DNA from: Triparma columacea | Taxonomy: Eukaryota > Sar > Bolidophyceae > Parmales > Triparmaceae | DNA length: 57,278 nt | Direction of reading: 5' to 3' | Assembly (NCBI GenBank): GCA_030267965.1 | Contig: BRYA01000084.1 | Location: 13,901-71,178, forward strand | Shown: piece by piece, positions 9,864 to 21,560 of the stretch | Position numbering within the stretch: the first letter of the stretch is position 1 | Layout: every line of letters begins with the position of its first letter | Translations under genes and position numbers: made by a program | Notes under the pieces: generated by a model | Told to the model about the DNA's origin: nothing | The model's input: only the letters and a program-made list of their open reading frames with translations | The model's database searches: none

Positions 9864-12079
9864 ATGGACTTTGAATGCCCATTCATGGACGATATCCCCA
9901 CTCCTCCCCCCTCCACAACTCCCCCCACTACCACCGCCACCGTAGATTCGGCAATAGCTTTCCTCTCTCGCATAAAAAGTTACTCTGACTACAAGTCCAA
10001 GTCACTCCGTTCCTTCAGGTCCGAGTTCGCGCGTGTAATGGAGTTCGCGAAGCGTGACATGTACGCCGGTAAGAGTGAGGCTGAGTACAGGAAGTTCTGC
10101 TTCGACCAGAAGAACGAGAAGGTACTCAAACAGAGGGAGAGGGCAAGGTGAGTGAAAACTGGAGGAGATTATATCGTTTTGAGAGCGAGGGGAGTCATTT
10201 TTAAAGTCACTTTTTTTAAGGGCCGCCAACCTTTTAACCCCAAGCGCGAACCTCCTTAGGGACCTGCATCATATTGAGACCACCAAGTTGAGGGCTGGTA
10301 GGATAACAACCCTTAAGAAGCTCTGTTCAGCTGAGAGCGACAGGCTTCTAATCGGTAACTTCGTACCCGACGGTGTCGGCGACGGTGCTGACGAGGTTAT
10401 CTCCACCTCCTCTCTCCCCCCCCTTCCTCCCCCAGGTCCTACCGTTCCCTCCTCTGAAGTAAACCCATCAGATAGTCCCCCTCGGGTATTAAAGAACGCT
10501 CGTTCCTGCTACACCTGCAAGGGCCGCTTCACCAAACTCCACCATTTCTACGACCAGCTATGCCCACCCTGCGCGGAGCTTAACTGGAGGAAACGTCTAC
10601 AGACACGTGTCTTAACGGGGGAGAACGGTGAAACACATGTTAGCATTGTTACGGGTGGGAGAGTTAAGATTGGACACCGTATCGTCCTAAAGCTACTTCG
10701 TGCGGGGGGGCTTGTTGTAGCTACGACGAGGTTCCCGGTTGCGGCGGCTAGGGAATACGTGAAGTACGGGGAGGAATATGAGAAGTGGACGAGGGAGGGG
10801 AGGCTGCATTTGGTCGGACTTGACTTGAGGGATCTGGTTAGCGTGGAAAGGTAAGAGGAGGGGAGGACAATGAAACAAATGCTAAGACTAAGAGAATGAG
10901 GAAAGGGAAGGACGATATTGAGATAAGACACGTTGCGAAACTAACCCCCCCCTCCCCTTACAAAACTCTCTCTCTCTCTCTCTAAACCCCCCCCCCAAAG
11001 ATTCTGTGGATACATGAAGGATAAGTTCGGTAGGGTCGACTGCATAATAAACAACGCCTGCCAGACCGTCCGTCGTCCCTCCTCCTACTACGCTGAGACC
11101 GTCGAATCCGAGGTAAATTACTACGCTACTTCGGGAGGGGGGGAGGAGAAAGGTATGGATAAAGCACTTAAGGTTGGAGAGGAATGGGAGGAGGAGATAA
11201 GGAGAAGGGAAGGGGAGAGGGGGGGGAGGATTGGGGGGGGGGAAGAGGTTGGGAAAATTGAGAACGGTTTAGGGGGGGTGAGCTTGGAACTCGTGGAAGA
11301 GGGGAATAAGGGGGGAGGGAAAGGAGGGGAGATTAGCAAGAAGGTGAGAGAGAGGGGGGGGGGGGGGGGGGGGGGATAANNNNNNNNNNCAAGTTCAATA
11401 AGACTGTGGAATTACGACGGAGAGATAACGCTAACCCCCAACCGCCCTTTTGCCCCCCCCCCGACAGGTCGCAAAGTCAGCACTGTTAGCGACGGTCCCA
11501 TTAACCTCCGACGACATGAACACCCCCGCCTCCCTCCTCCCCTCCAACCTCCACGACGTAAACGGCCAGCAGTTAGACCTCCGCCGTCACAACTCGTGGC
11601 TTTTGAAACTACCGGAGGTATCGACTCCTGAACTTGTGGAGGCTATGTTCATTAACGTTGTTAGCCCTTTCATTATCAACAGCAGGCTCATACCAATAAT
11701 GACTGAGGGTTCTACTCGTTCGACTCGACCAGACAGGTACATAGTAAACGTCAGCGCGATGGAGGGTAAATTCTACCGTTACAAGACCCCAAACCACCCC
11801 CACTCCAACATGGCGAAGGCCGCTTTGAACATGATGACAAGGACCTGCGGGGAATGGCTGGTGGGGGAACGGGTGTGGATGAACTCGGTTGATACGGGTT
11901 GGATAAACGATGAGAACCCTTTGGAGAAGGCGAGTAGAACTGCGGTTAATAACAACTTTCAAACTCCGATTGATGAGGTTGATGCGGCGGCGAGGGTACT
12001 GGACTGCGTACTTGCACCGAAGGAGGAGGAGAGATTAGCGGGGGTTTTTATTAAGGATTATAGGGAGGTTGAGTGGTGA
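9864..12079 (+). CDS. Short-chain dehydrogenase-like protein with N-terminal zinc ribbon
   Basis: Four exons (9864-10147, 10245-10850, 11001-11343, 11468-12079) join in frame into 614 residues. The N-terminal third is unassigned. It is followed by CYTC...CPPC, a four-cysteine zinc-binding pattern, and then a Rossmann fold beginning VSIVTGGRVKIGHRI, the TGxxxGxG-like NAD(P) motif. DCIINNACQT is the NNAG-type motif, and VNVSAMEGKF carries the catalytic-region serine. Where typical SDRs have YxxxK, this protein has SNMAK within HPHSNMAKAALNMM, so the lysine is kept but the tyrosine is not at its usual place. The fold is secure; substrate and activity are not. Exon 3 ends in a glycine-rich, low-complexity insertion before the gapped intron, so the true donor may lie earlier. 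Confidence 0.72.
11380..11389. other. Assembly gap of 10 N
   Basis: Ten undetermined bases follow a run of about 20 G inside intron 3 of the SDR gene. The fixed size suggests a scaffold gap of unknown true length. Confidence 0.99.
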
Positions 12080-12218
12080 ATTTACGTTTGCAGTTATGAA
12101 AAAAAAAATAAAGGCATTCGTTCGTTTGTTCGTTTGTTCTTCTTAAATACACCACCGATCCCTACACCACCTCCCCTACACCACCGAACCCTACACCAGT
12201 TCTCAACCTCCTAATAAT

Positions 12219-13186
12219 TCAGTTCTTGACACTCTTGTCAAAGTCGCATCCAATCCACCATCCGACATTAGTGCTGACAGTACTCTCACTCCCGCTACTA
12301 TAGTAGCTTTCATAATCATTCGGGTTATCCCCCTCCGGTATATCCTCCAGTACCTTCCCCGGTATCCTCATCCCAATATGCCTCCTCCTTTCCCTCTCCC
12401 TAATATCCTCGCCAATACAACTAACAGGTGTAACGCTCGTCCCCACACTTCCGCACATCTCATCCAACCTAGCTAAACCAGGATCACCATCTGCACCGCA
12501 TACCGCGGTACTAGCACGTGTACCGGGACGTACGTCTGTTAAGAACTTACCGTGTACAACCCTATTTGTTGGCGTCACTGTTGATAATGATGACGTTCCT
12601 GAAATAACTGCTACCGACGGTGTGGTTTCTTCATCCGTTGACGTAGTATCTGTTGACACAGTTGTAGCGGTTGGGGGTGGAGGTGGGAAGAACACTGTGG
12701 ATATAGACTGCGTCATTATCCGGAGTGAACTAGATAGAGAGTACAATGAGAAGAGAGAAGTTGAGGAACATGGGTCCATCGATTTACAAGGGTTTGTGTT
12801 ACTGCGACTTTTCTTTGACTTGGAGCGACGCTTACGGGGGGAGGAGGAAGAGGTTATTGAAGGGGAGGTGAGGTCGGCTTGGGAAGCGGAGGCTAATGTC
12901 TGCATGGTGACGGGGGTCTCGTTTTTCCAACCTGTGTATAGGGATTTGAAACAACACTTGTGTTAGATGTGTGTGGAGAAAGAACACTAAACGTTTAATT
13001 CACCCCCCCCCCCGGCACGCGCGCGCAACATAATCCTCTCTCCTCTCACCCCCCTCCCCACTTTCCTCACTCACCTCTACCATTCTTGCTCCTGACCATA
13101 ACCAGGACAGTCTTCCCTAGTGGGTCCCCACTTGCCCTCGGTACGTTTGTCTGGTGGTTCTGCCTACTCTTGAATAGTTTCTTCAT
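12219..13186 (-). CDS. Hypothetical serine-rich basic protein
   Basis: Two exons (13186-13075 and 12931-12219) splice in phase 1 (GTGAGT donor, CACAG acceptor) to give 274 residues. The N-terminus is short and basic (MKKLFKSRQNHQ). A Ser/Arg/Lys-rich stretch, SSSSPRKRRSKSKKSR, could be a nuclear localisation signal or phosphorylation region, and the middle is Thr/Ser/Pro-rich and probably disordered. A C-terminal stretch with IRERERRRHIGMRIPGKV and a W-W-containing ending is more ordered. I recognise no family. The splice and the clean ATG support a real gene. It converges with the SDR gene and diverges from riboflavin kinase. Confidence 0.55.
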
Positions 13187-13818
13187 GATGTGGAAGGAGG
13201 ATGTGGAAGGAGGTTGTTGTTGACGAGAGTATAAAGAGGGGTTGAAAAAGGGAGAATTTGATGTGGAATATGGGGATACTGTACGGCTTAGAGAAGTGAC
13301 GAAAAGTAACGTAAGGAAGCTATGGGTGAGATTGCTTGACGTGAGCTACAGAATGTTTTATAAATCTCTCTCTCTTTTTTCGGGGTTGTTGACAACGGCT
13401 TTGTTTGTCTGGATTTGGAGTTTAGAGATGAATGTGCACAATTGAAGTCCAATAGTTGTTGTCGAATGGTTTGATAGTTGTATAGATGTTAGTATTGTAG
13501 CGTGAATGTATAAATTGGGAGAATATTTTGATGAATAAAAGAGGCAGAGTGTCTGTTCGTTTTAGCGAGAAAGAAAATCACTGTGAGTGGAGTCACGAAA
13601 AAAGTGATGTGGAAGAACATTTGAAAACTCTGAAAACAAAGTAACTAACAAAGGTTTACGTACCCCAAGTGACGGCCTAGGGCCTCACATGAGAGTATCC
13701 TCACGCATTACGCTTTGAACATTTTGGCCAAAAGTTGGTTTTCACCTTTTTTCACCTTCATTTTTCAGCGTTTTCAGCTTTTTCTGCAACTCTCCTCTCT
13801 CCACCTCTATACCTCTCT
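13187..13818. other. Divergent intergenic region
   Basis: The 632 bases separate the 5' ends of the serine-rich gene and riboflavin kinase and probably hold both promoters. A frame at 13242-13445 starts with TTG and has no homology I recognise. No RNA gene or repeat stands out. Confidence 0.4.
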
Positions 13819-15355
13819 ATGAGACTACTATCATATCTATTTATCCTTCCATCCTCATTTCGCCTACGTAGCAGTAGTAGTAGCAGTAGTTTATACGGTG
13901 ATTTTGAGGATCAGTTATGTAATTCAATTAATATATGTGATGTATCTATTGAGGACATGAAAAATATCCCTAATTTACACTTCATTGATACTGATGATAC
14001 GCCCACTAACGACAATGATGAACACAACAACGCTATACACAAAGATATAAAGGAAGGAAGCATTAGAATCATCAAAAATCCTCCACCACTCACAACACTA
14101 AAGGTGAGTCCAGTAGAAACATTTACTTGCTTACGACCTCGCTGGCAAAGCATCCTGTTATGGGGGCCTCGTGGGAGACGACAAGCCGACGAGTCTTCAT
14201 GACGAACGAGCTGCCTATCTCCATGTCCCCATATCCCAAAACAACAGAATTTTCAGGTCAATGAGCTCCTATTCTATTCCCACACTCGCCAATAAGTCAC
14301 AGGCCTTTTCGAATACCCTAACCTGCCCACACTAACCATCCCCTAACCTCCCCCCACCCTTAAACCCCCTCTCCAAATCTAAAGTCAATAATCCGATTCA
14401 CCAAATCAACCCTCCTATCCTACGGTCCCTCCTCCTCCCTAACACCCTACGCAGCAATCCTAGGTACATCCGTGAACCTCCTCCCCTCTTATATAACAAT
14501 CCGTACCTGCGTAACTCAAGGGTACGGTCGTGGGTCTAAGGAATTAGGATTCCCGACCGCGAACCTCCCTTTAAATACATTCGATGATACTTTAATACCA
14601 CCTCTAGGTGTGTACACAGGATGGTGTGTCGTTGAACCAACTTCAAAGATGTTAAAAACCCGCCAGATCCCAAAACCATACGGTAGACCATTGAAATGTG
14701 TATGTAACATTGGTATGTCTCCAACCTTCGCGACACCTAACCCATACCCCATCGCTGAGGTTCATGTTATGGAGGGATGGGAGAAGGGGGAGGAGTTTTA
14801 TGGGATGGTTGCTAGGGTTATGCTGGTTGGGGGAGTTAGGGAGGAAATTAAGTTTGGGGGATTAGAGGAACTTAAAACTAGGTAAGAGACAGGGAGGGGG
14901 GGGAAGGAGAGGAGAGGGATAGGTACCGCGGTGTCTTGATTATAAAAAAAATATCACATCTTCGCTAAAACCTCCAACACTCCCACCTTCAGGATTGGTA
15001 AGGATGTATCAGTAAGTTCATCGTGGTTGGATACTCAGCCTGCGTCAGCCTTCAAGTCCGACGTCTTCATCCGTGGTGGTGGTGTAGGGAGGAAGGGTAT
15101 GGAAGGCCTTAATGGGGGACAGGACGAATGGGATAACGAAGAGGTAAGAGAGAGAGAGAGAGAGAGAGTACGTGTGTTTTAATTTTACGAACACACACAA
15201 TGACGAAACCTTCCATTTACACTCTTAACTCACACATGAAATAAAAAAAAACACAACTCGCGTAGTGGAAGGTGGAGGGAAAAGACGGTATCGAAACCGG
15301 TGACATGTCAGATAGGATCCGTGCGCTCCCTCTCGGTAAGTGGTTCTTTGAGTAG
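13819..15355 (+). CDS. RFK: Riboflavin kinase (flavokinase), organelle- or secretory-targeted
   Basis: Four exons (13819-14103, 14385-14881, 14993-15143, 15266-15355) give 340 residues. The core holds the signature GYGRGSKELGFPTANLP, a G-x-Y-T-G-W strand, KCVCNIGMSPTF, and EVHVMEGWEKGEEFYG followed by the RVMLVGGVREEIKFGGLEEL stretch. All are diagnostic of the flavokinase barrel that phosphorylates riboflavin to FMN. The family is normally about 150 residues; here an N-terminal extension begins MRLLSYLFILPSSFRLR, a signal-peptide-like sequence, then about 75 poorly conserved residues. That suggests import into the plastid or entry to the secretory pathway. No fused FMN phosphatase domain is visible. 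The C-terminal exons are short and less conserved, so the very end is less certain. Confidence 0.85.
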
Positions 15356-15814
15356 GTAGTGCAACAACAAAACAACCAAGGGGTCGGCCATTAAAAATCA
15401 GTTTGTGTAGGCAAGAAAAGTGTCATATTCTTTACCTCTTTTCAGAAGCGACATGCTCATGCTGAGCTATTTTAGAGTAGCTCGTACAAGTAGAGGGAAA
15501 ATGAGGAAAATGAGGAAAACGAGGAAAAGAAAGGCTTGGTGGGAGATTTGGGCAGAATTTGGCAAGAAAACTCTATTATAAACTTTAGCTACGTTTTACA
15601 ACCTACCTAAACTCTTCACAATACAAACACAACGATACTCTACACACAATATCCAAACACATTGTAGTTTGAGCCCAGATTTGGTCCCCAACAAAACTAC
15701 ATCGCCCAAATCCCTAACTTTCAATCTCCTCCTCTCCATCTAAGCATTCACTCCATACCCTAACTCAAGCGCTGTCAGGACTTTATCTTTCATCCTTCCT
15801 AAATCCTTCCCAAA
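15356..15814. other. Intergenic region with short GAGGAAAA tandem repeat
   Basis: This 459-base gap precedes the LRR gene. At about 15497-15531 an 8-to-9-base unit like GAGGAAAAT is repeated four times. The C-rich stretch just before 15815 is probably the 5' leader of the LRR gene. Nothing else is visible. Confidence 0.45.
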
Positions 15815-16717
15815 ATGCCCAAATCAGCAGTATACTCTGGCAAAGAGAGATTCTTTCAAGATCGTGAACTCACAGATGTGACTTTTGCAAAGGGAGTGAC
15901 GTCGATTGGCTATGAAGCCTTCTCGGGATGCTCCTCTCTCACGGCCGTCACAATTCCGGACGGAGTGACGACGATTGGCAATTGGGCCTTTAGAGGATGC
16001 TCCTCCCTCATGGCCATCACAATCCCGGACTCAGTGACGACGATTAGGGAAAGAGCCTTCTCGGGATGCTCCTCTCTCACGGCCGTCACAATTCCGGACG
16101 GAGTGACGACGATTGGCAATTGGGCCTTCTATGACTGCTCCTCCCTCTCGGCCATCACAATCCCTGACGGAGTGATGATGATTGGCGAATATACCTTCTG
16201 TAGATGCTCCTCCCTCGCAGCCATCACAATCCCGGACTCAGTGATGTTGATTGGCGAACGCGCCTTCCAAGGATGCTCCTCCCTTGCAGCCATCACCATC
16301 CCAGACGGAGTGACAACGATAAGCGATGGCGCCTTCTGCGAATGCTCCTCCCTCGCAGCCATCACAATCCCGGACTCAGTGACGTCGATTGGCCATTACG
16401 CCTTCTACGGATGCACTGCCCTGACGAGACTCAGTTTATCTCCTGCCGTCTCTATCGGTCCACACTGCTTCTCAAACTGCACTGCCCTAATCTCTGCCGC
16501 TGCCGATCAAAATATGTCGACTGTCGAGGCCCTTCTCCATTCTAGGTGGCACCGCATACTTAAACGCGTCACCGTTCTGACCTGCCTCAAGATACTCTTT
16601 ACGGACCAAAAAAAGAGGAAGCGACAGGACGGAGGTGAAGCGCAAACACTTGGGGTAACTGCGGTACGCAAGAGGCTCCCGAAGGTTATGTGGAGAGTTA
16701 TTCTGGAATTTCTGTAA
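15815..16717 (+). CDS. BspA-type leucine-rich repeat protein
   Basis: A single exon of 300 residues contains about eight 23-residue repeats of the form ITIPDSVTxIGxxAFxGCSSL, the BspA/LRR_5 pattern. The DNA repeats with a 69-base period between about 15891 and 16400, and units alternate PDG/PDS, indicating duplication of pairs. A basic C-terminal segment (DQKKRKRQ) and a hydrophobic ending follow. No signal peptide or transmembrane segment is seen, so the protein is probably intracellular. Such proteins are numerous in heterokont algae and some protists and are thought to bind other proteins; no specific role can be given. Antisense frames through the repeat are open too and are shadows. There is no intron. 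Confidence 0.85.
   Translation: MPKSAVYSGKERFFQDRELTDVTFAKGVTSIGYEAFSGCSSLTAVTIPDGVTTIGNWAFRGCSSLMAITIPDSVTTIRERAFSGCSSLTAVTIPDGVTTIGNWAFYDCSSLSAITIPDGVMMIGEYTFCRCSSLAAITIPDSVMLIGERAFQGCSSLAAITIPDGVTTISDGAFCECSSLAAITIPDSVTSIGHYAFYGCTALTRLSLSPAVSIGPHCFSNCTALISAAADQNMSTVEALLHSRWHRILKRVTVLTCLKILFTDQKKRKRQDGGEAQTLGVTAVRKRLPKVMWRVILEFL
15891..16400 (+). repeat. 69-base coding tandem repeat (LRR units)
   Basis: Eight or so 69-base units encode the LRR repeats. Adjacent units are near identical in places, with GGATGCTCCTCCCTC recurring, so recent unequal exchange is likely. Confidence 0.85.
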
Positions 16718-16820
16718 CTCTAAAATCAATGTTGAACAATGTACACGCGATTTCCCTGTTTTTTTGGATAAAACGTTTAGCATTAGTAAACCATTCCTAT
16801 CTTCCAACCCTCTCCAATGT

Positions 16821-19800
16821 TCATCCACTCTTGTTACTTCCACCTCCCCCCCCCCCTCTCCTTTCCTTCCTATTCCCGCTATTAAACGTGATCCTAAACG
16901 GCGTAAACACGCTCTTAGTGTTCTGTTTCTTGACGTTCTCATAGCAGCTAACGCACAGGTTGATCTCCCCCAAATCCTTCGCGCAGTGCCACCGTGTCTT
17001 AACTATAAAGCCCCTACAGCTGTCGCAGGACGGTGCCAAAGAGTCAGCGAAGGGGCGGTGGAGGTAGTAGAGTAGTATGGAGCTTGAATACTTGGCTAGC
17101 CTTAAAGTTGAGAACTGTAGGTGTCTCATCTGGCTGAGTTCCAGGAACGTGTGTCTGAGGTCGACTAAAGGGTTTGCCCTTAGCGTTAGTCCGTAGTCCT
17201 CATAACACTTAACCTTCCCCCCCTTGCTTGATCCCGTGTATGCCTTGTACTTCGGTCCTGCGTAGGACTCCCAGATAGCTACCTTTGCCTTCTGTACTTT
17301 GATCGCCTCCTCGTCCTCGAGTCCGTCCTCGGGTTTAAGCAGGACGACAAAGAACTCGCTCCTCATTTTCCTCAAGCTCTTCCCGACCTCTACCCCCAGC
17401 CACGACCTCCTGCTCTTGTCTGACTTCGTGGTTAGCGACACCGCGTTGGGGACCGTTAAAGGTAGGAAGGGCGCCCCGTTCTTCGTCTTAGAGTCACCTT
17501 GACCACCCTGCTTCTTCCCCTTCTTCATCGGGTCGTTGACAACCGCATCCGGCCCCATCATTAACTGCGCAACAACGGTAGGTCCCCCCCCCTCCCCCAA
17601 CAGCGTCTTGACGTTGTTGTCCGTAGTCTCCCTCTCCTGTCTCTCCAAAATTTTCTCCTGGTTCTTTAGCTGAGCCGCAGCCATCGCCGCAAGCTTATCG
17701 TTCATGAACCCACCTCCCCCCCCATCCCCCCCCCCCGCCCTCTCTGCCGCCGCCGCTGCCTGAGCTTCAACGACCGCCCCAACCACAGCGTCAGGTACCG
17801 GCGTGGTAGCCCTCGAAGGCGCCGCGCTCTCAGACTTACCCGCGTTCTTCCTCTTCTTCGGTTGAACCTCAACCGACATTACGTTCCTCTGAAGGCTGAC
17901 GTCGCTGAAGTCCACGAGGAGCTCACCGACCTCGGCCCTACGACCACCCAAAAGTTCGTGCTGCCACTTCTCGCATAGTCTAGCAAGCTCAACGTCGTAC
18001 ATCTTCTGCAGCTTCGCCGCCGTGAGGTGTATAGGGTGTCCCGGTGGGTTGTAGAGCATGGCGTTCGCGAATACCAGCCTTATGTCCTTGTGCGCGTCGC
18101 ATAGCTTTTGGTACCTGTGCTTCATTAGGTTGTCGTGGACGGTTCCTAGGTCCATGGGGTGCTTTATGACGGCGTGGTAGTCGAGGATACCGAGCCGCTC
18201 GGCGTCCACGGGGGTGAGGAAGGGGACGGCGATGTTCTGGCACATTATCTTGCTCTGTAACATGCAGGCAAGGTCTAAGGAGGGGGGGGGTTGGGGGGGG
18301 TGGAAGCGACGACGGAAGGAGAGTCAGCTATAGGAGGAGTAAGGCGACGATAATAACCAGCCCACTAAGCAACCTTTTCCACGCTAAATATTCCAACAAC
18401 CCATACTCCTCGACTCGCTTCTCTCGCAACCACGACTCACCTATCGACTTGTCTTCGATGATGTGATTGCTCTTCCTAACATTGCCCTTGTTGCTCTGTG
18501 ACCTCTTCTCGTGCTGCTTCCATATCCTCGACGCCTCGTCTAGCCAGTAGTCCCCCGCAAGGATGGCCGGGCAGGGGGGAAGCTCCGAGCTCGGGAGCTT
18601 CCCGAAGCTCTCGAACTCGTCGCAGAGGGAGTGGACGTTGTAGCACACGCCAGTCTCGACGCACCGGTGGATCATGTTCTGGTACCACGACTGGAGCCGC
18701 TGCCGGTTGGGGGTCTTCTGGGCCGCGGGGTGGCCCCAGAATATGAAGTTGTTGCCGCGGGAGGGAGGGCAGCTCCAAATGTGGACCTGGTTGAAACCCC
18801 GGAGCTTGCAGAACGCAAAGTAGCTAACGACGACCTCGTGGTAAACGGAGGACCGGATTTTCCTGGGCCGGAAGTATTCGACGGAGTCGAGGTAGGCGAG
18901 GTACACCCTCTTAGGCTGGCAGTCCTCCTCGTACTCCTGCACGTACATGGAGAAGATGGAGATGTCCACATTGTCGATGCGCTGGAACACCATTACGCTG
19001 CGGCTCACGTACTCGACCTTGGAAGGGACATTATTGAAGTTGTTCTTTATTGTGTCGCTCGGTACTGTCGTTTGACGAGTGGTGCTTACTTCCCTAATCG
19101 TAATCGTTTCGGCGAGGCCGTCAATGTTGGAACTCAAGGAGACGAGCTCCCGGACCTTGCTTTGGATAAAGTCCGAAAGCTCAGTGGAGGGAAGGGAATT
19201 AGCTGCAACGAGCGATACGGAGCGACGAACGGACAGGTTAAGGTTTTTGAATTAGCATAGGAGGAAGTCCCCCCTTACTCAATTTTGCGCTTTCTCACCT
19301 GTAAAATCAGTCTGTATTGGCTCCCCATCAGTCCCAGTAAGTTTAGCAGCCCCTCCATCTGGTCCCGCTCCCGAAACGGTCGTCGGCAGCGTTGGTGGTG
19401 ATTTCTTGGCCGTCGGAAGGCAGATTGGTGTCTCCCTACCGCTGATGAGTGTCCACGCGTTCTCGCATTTGTCGAGGTTCGGAGGGACAGAGGGGCCAGT
19501 AAGAAGCTGCTGCATTATGTTGTTGCCACGGGGCGTCGTGGTGGTTGGTAAAGTGAGGTTTACTGGTTCAGGGGGTGGCAGAGCTTGAGCAAGGGCTGTT
19601 GATGAAGGGCTATTTCCGAGGAGGGCATTGACGCCCTGCTTGAGGAGGTTTTTGGGACTAATTCCGCCGGAGGAAGACTCCACCTTGACTACGGGCGCAG
19701 GGAGTGGGGGTCCACGGGCGGTGGGAGTGCTGGCTGCGGAGGGGAGAAGATTCGCCTGGGTGACGTCGCCGGGGTACACGCAAAAGGGGCAGAGGAATGG

Positions 19801-21560
19801 CAGGCCTGTCTTGCGGGTCGCGCCCACCCCCCTACTGTTGAAGAGGCCACAAACCTTATGGAAGCGGCCCTTGCAGTTCTGCGGGAGGAACGAAGCGAGA
19901 TGGGTGTAAGGGAGGTCGATCGTCGGCGTCATATCGCTCCTCGTCTCGAATTCTCACCTTGCACTTGACCCAGCCCTCTGCGACCTCGTCGTCGAACTTT
20001 CTTTTGAGCAGGTCCCTCTTGTACCAAACTTGCGTCCCGTCCGCGCTTGCGTTCGGGTCAACGCTCGAGACCGATTCATCGTCGCTTACGTCCTCGCACC
20101 TTCTCCTCGTGTTGCTCTCCGCCGCTGGGAGAACACTGTGCAGTCCCGCGTAGCACTTCTGGCACCAGCACATGGACCCGTCGGTGGTGACGTAGAAGAA
20201 AGAGCCCTTGCGGATGCGCATGCCGCACACACCGGAGCAGACGATCATGGGGAGGTCATACTTAAGACATCCCTGTCCGCAGAGACCGCAGATTGCGCCC
20301 TCGCATGTGGGACACTTATGCCGGGAGGGCTAGAGGGGGAATGGGGGCAAGGAGTTAATATAATAAAGGTATGTGTGAGAGCTAACGCCATACTTTGCTC
20401 TCAGCCCATCCTCACCTTCTTGGGATCAGTAAGTTTCTTGTAGTCAGTTAGGAACTCTTTAAGCAGTCCGTCCGCCGCCTGGTGCACGAGATGGTGCGGT
20501 GGATTGTACCGTTTGGCGTTTTCGAAGGTCAGCATCACCTCGTCTCTGAATGCGTTCTTGTCCCTTTGCATTAGGGGGGGGTAGAGGAAGGAAGACAGCC
20601 GGGTCTTGATGGTGCCGAGGTCCATGGGCTGCTTGATAACGGCGTGATAGTCGGGGAGGCGGAGGAGGATAGGGTCGACAGGGACGTTGAACATATTCTT
20701 GTTTATGCTGTGGTTCATTAGCTTTTGGAGGAGAGTGCGGAACTGGCGCAGCAGGGGCTCAAGGCGGAGGGACATGACCTAAACATGAGAGAAGCAAATG
20801 CGATAGGTGTAAGGGGTGAGTTGGTTTTGGTGCTTGGAGGGCGGAGGCAGAGACTGTAGCGGCGGCCACAAAAGTAAGAACCCCCCCCCTTCAATCGCCT
20901 TGCACTCACGTGAGCTATAAAGGCCTCCTCCTTGAAGGACGATGAAATGAGGCTGTTCGCCTGTCCCGTGTTCCGTCCGTTGGGCAGGAGGTCGTCTGGC
21001 ACGCTAGGCGTGGAGGGTTGCGAGGGTCCCAGAAACAGGGAAGTTGTGGGGGAGTGAAGAGCGTCCTGGGACTTCTTGGAGGAGGAGGAGCCGGGGACAG
21101 TTATTGTCAGACCCCCAGAGGAGCTGCGGTTCGACGCTAGAGGGGTCTGGGAGGCGGATAATAAGGATGTCGAGGATGACGCATGCGGCTTCTCCTCCTT
21201 GAGGCTGGCGGTGGTCGGGTCGTTGTCGTCAGTGGAGCCTGACATGAGCCTCCCCCCCCTAACCAAAATTGCCCCGCAGCTGTCGCAAAAGAGGGAAGTC
21301 ATTGAGGAGTCATAGGCATTCACAGCGCGGCAGTTGACGCATATTATCGACGAGGGCGTGGTAATCCGGGTCTTGCGGCGCTTGTTGCGGCGATTCTGGG
21401 GGCTTGCGGGGGGACTGGGAAGGAGAGAGGAGCTCATAGGGGTCGAGGAAGGGACCGAGGATATTACAGGACCTAGTATCGTTTGAGAAAGCTTTTGGAA
21501 GAACGAAGGCTGGGGGAATGGAGGGCACGGGGATGGGTTAAGGGGGTGAGAGGAGGACAT
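16821..21560 (-). CDS. p300/CBP-type histone acetyltransferase with two bromodomains
   Basis: Six exons (21560-20910, 20778-20416, 20329-19958, 19878-19299, 19202-18441, 18274-16821) keep frame and give 1393 residues. Domains in order: an N-terminal CxxC zinc ribbon (about 105-135); bromodomain 1 (about 222-330) with the acetyl-lysine YNPP motif; a Cys-rich PHD/RING-like block; then the KAT11 acetyltransferase domain from about 660. It keeps HIWSCPPS and RLQSWYQNM, matching the catalytic Trp and Tyr region of human p300. After GDYW comes a complete second bromodomain (about 915-1010, HPMDLGT and YNPPGHP), a long low-complexity linker, the C-terminal KAT11 part (LQFSTLRLAKYSS) and a ZZ finger (CDSC...RWHC...LCVSCY). 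It should acetylate histones in the nucleus. Placing a bromodomain where animal p300 has its autoinhibitory loop is unusual. Confidence 0.88.

Noticed and set aside
13242..13445. Plus-strand ORF of 67 codons with a hydrophobic C-terminal stretch
   Set aside because: Starts with TTG, no ATG, no recognisable family, and lies in a promoter region.
15910..16365. Minus-strand ORFs through the LRR repeat
   Set aside because: They arise from the repeated codons of the LRR gene in another frame.
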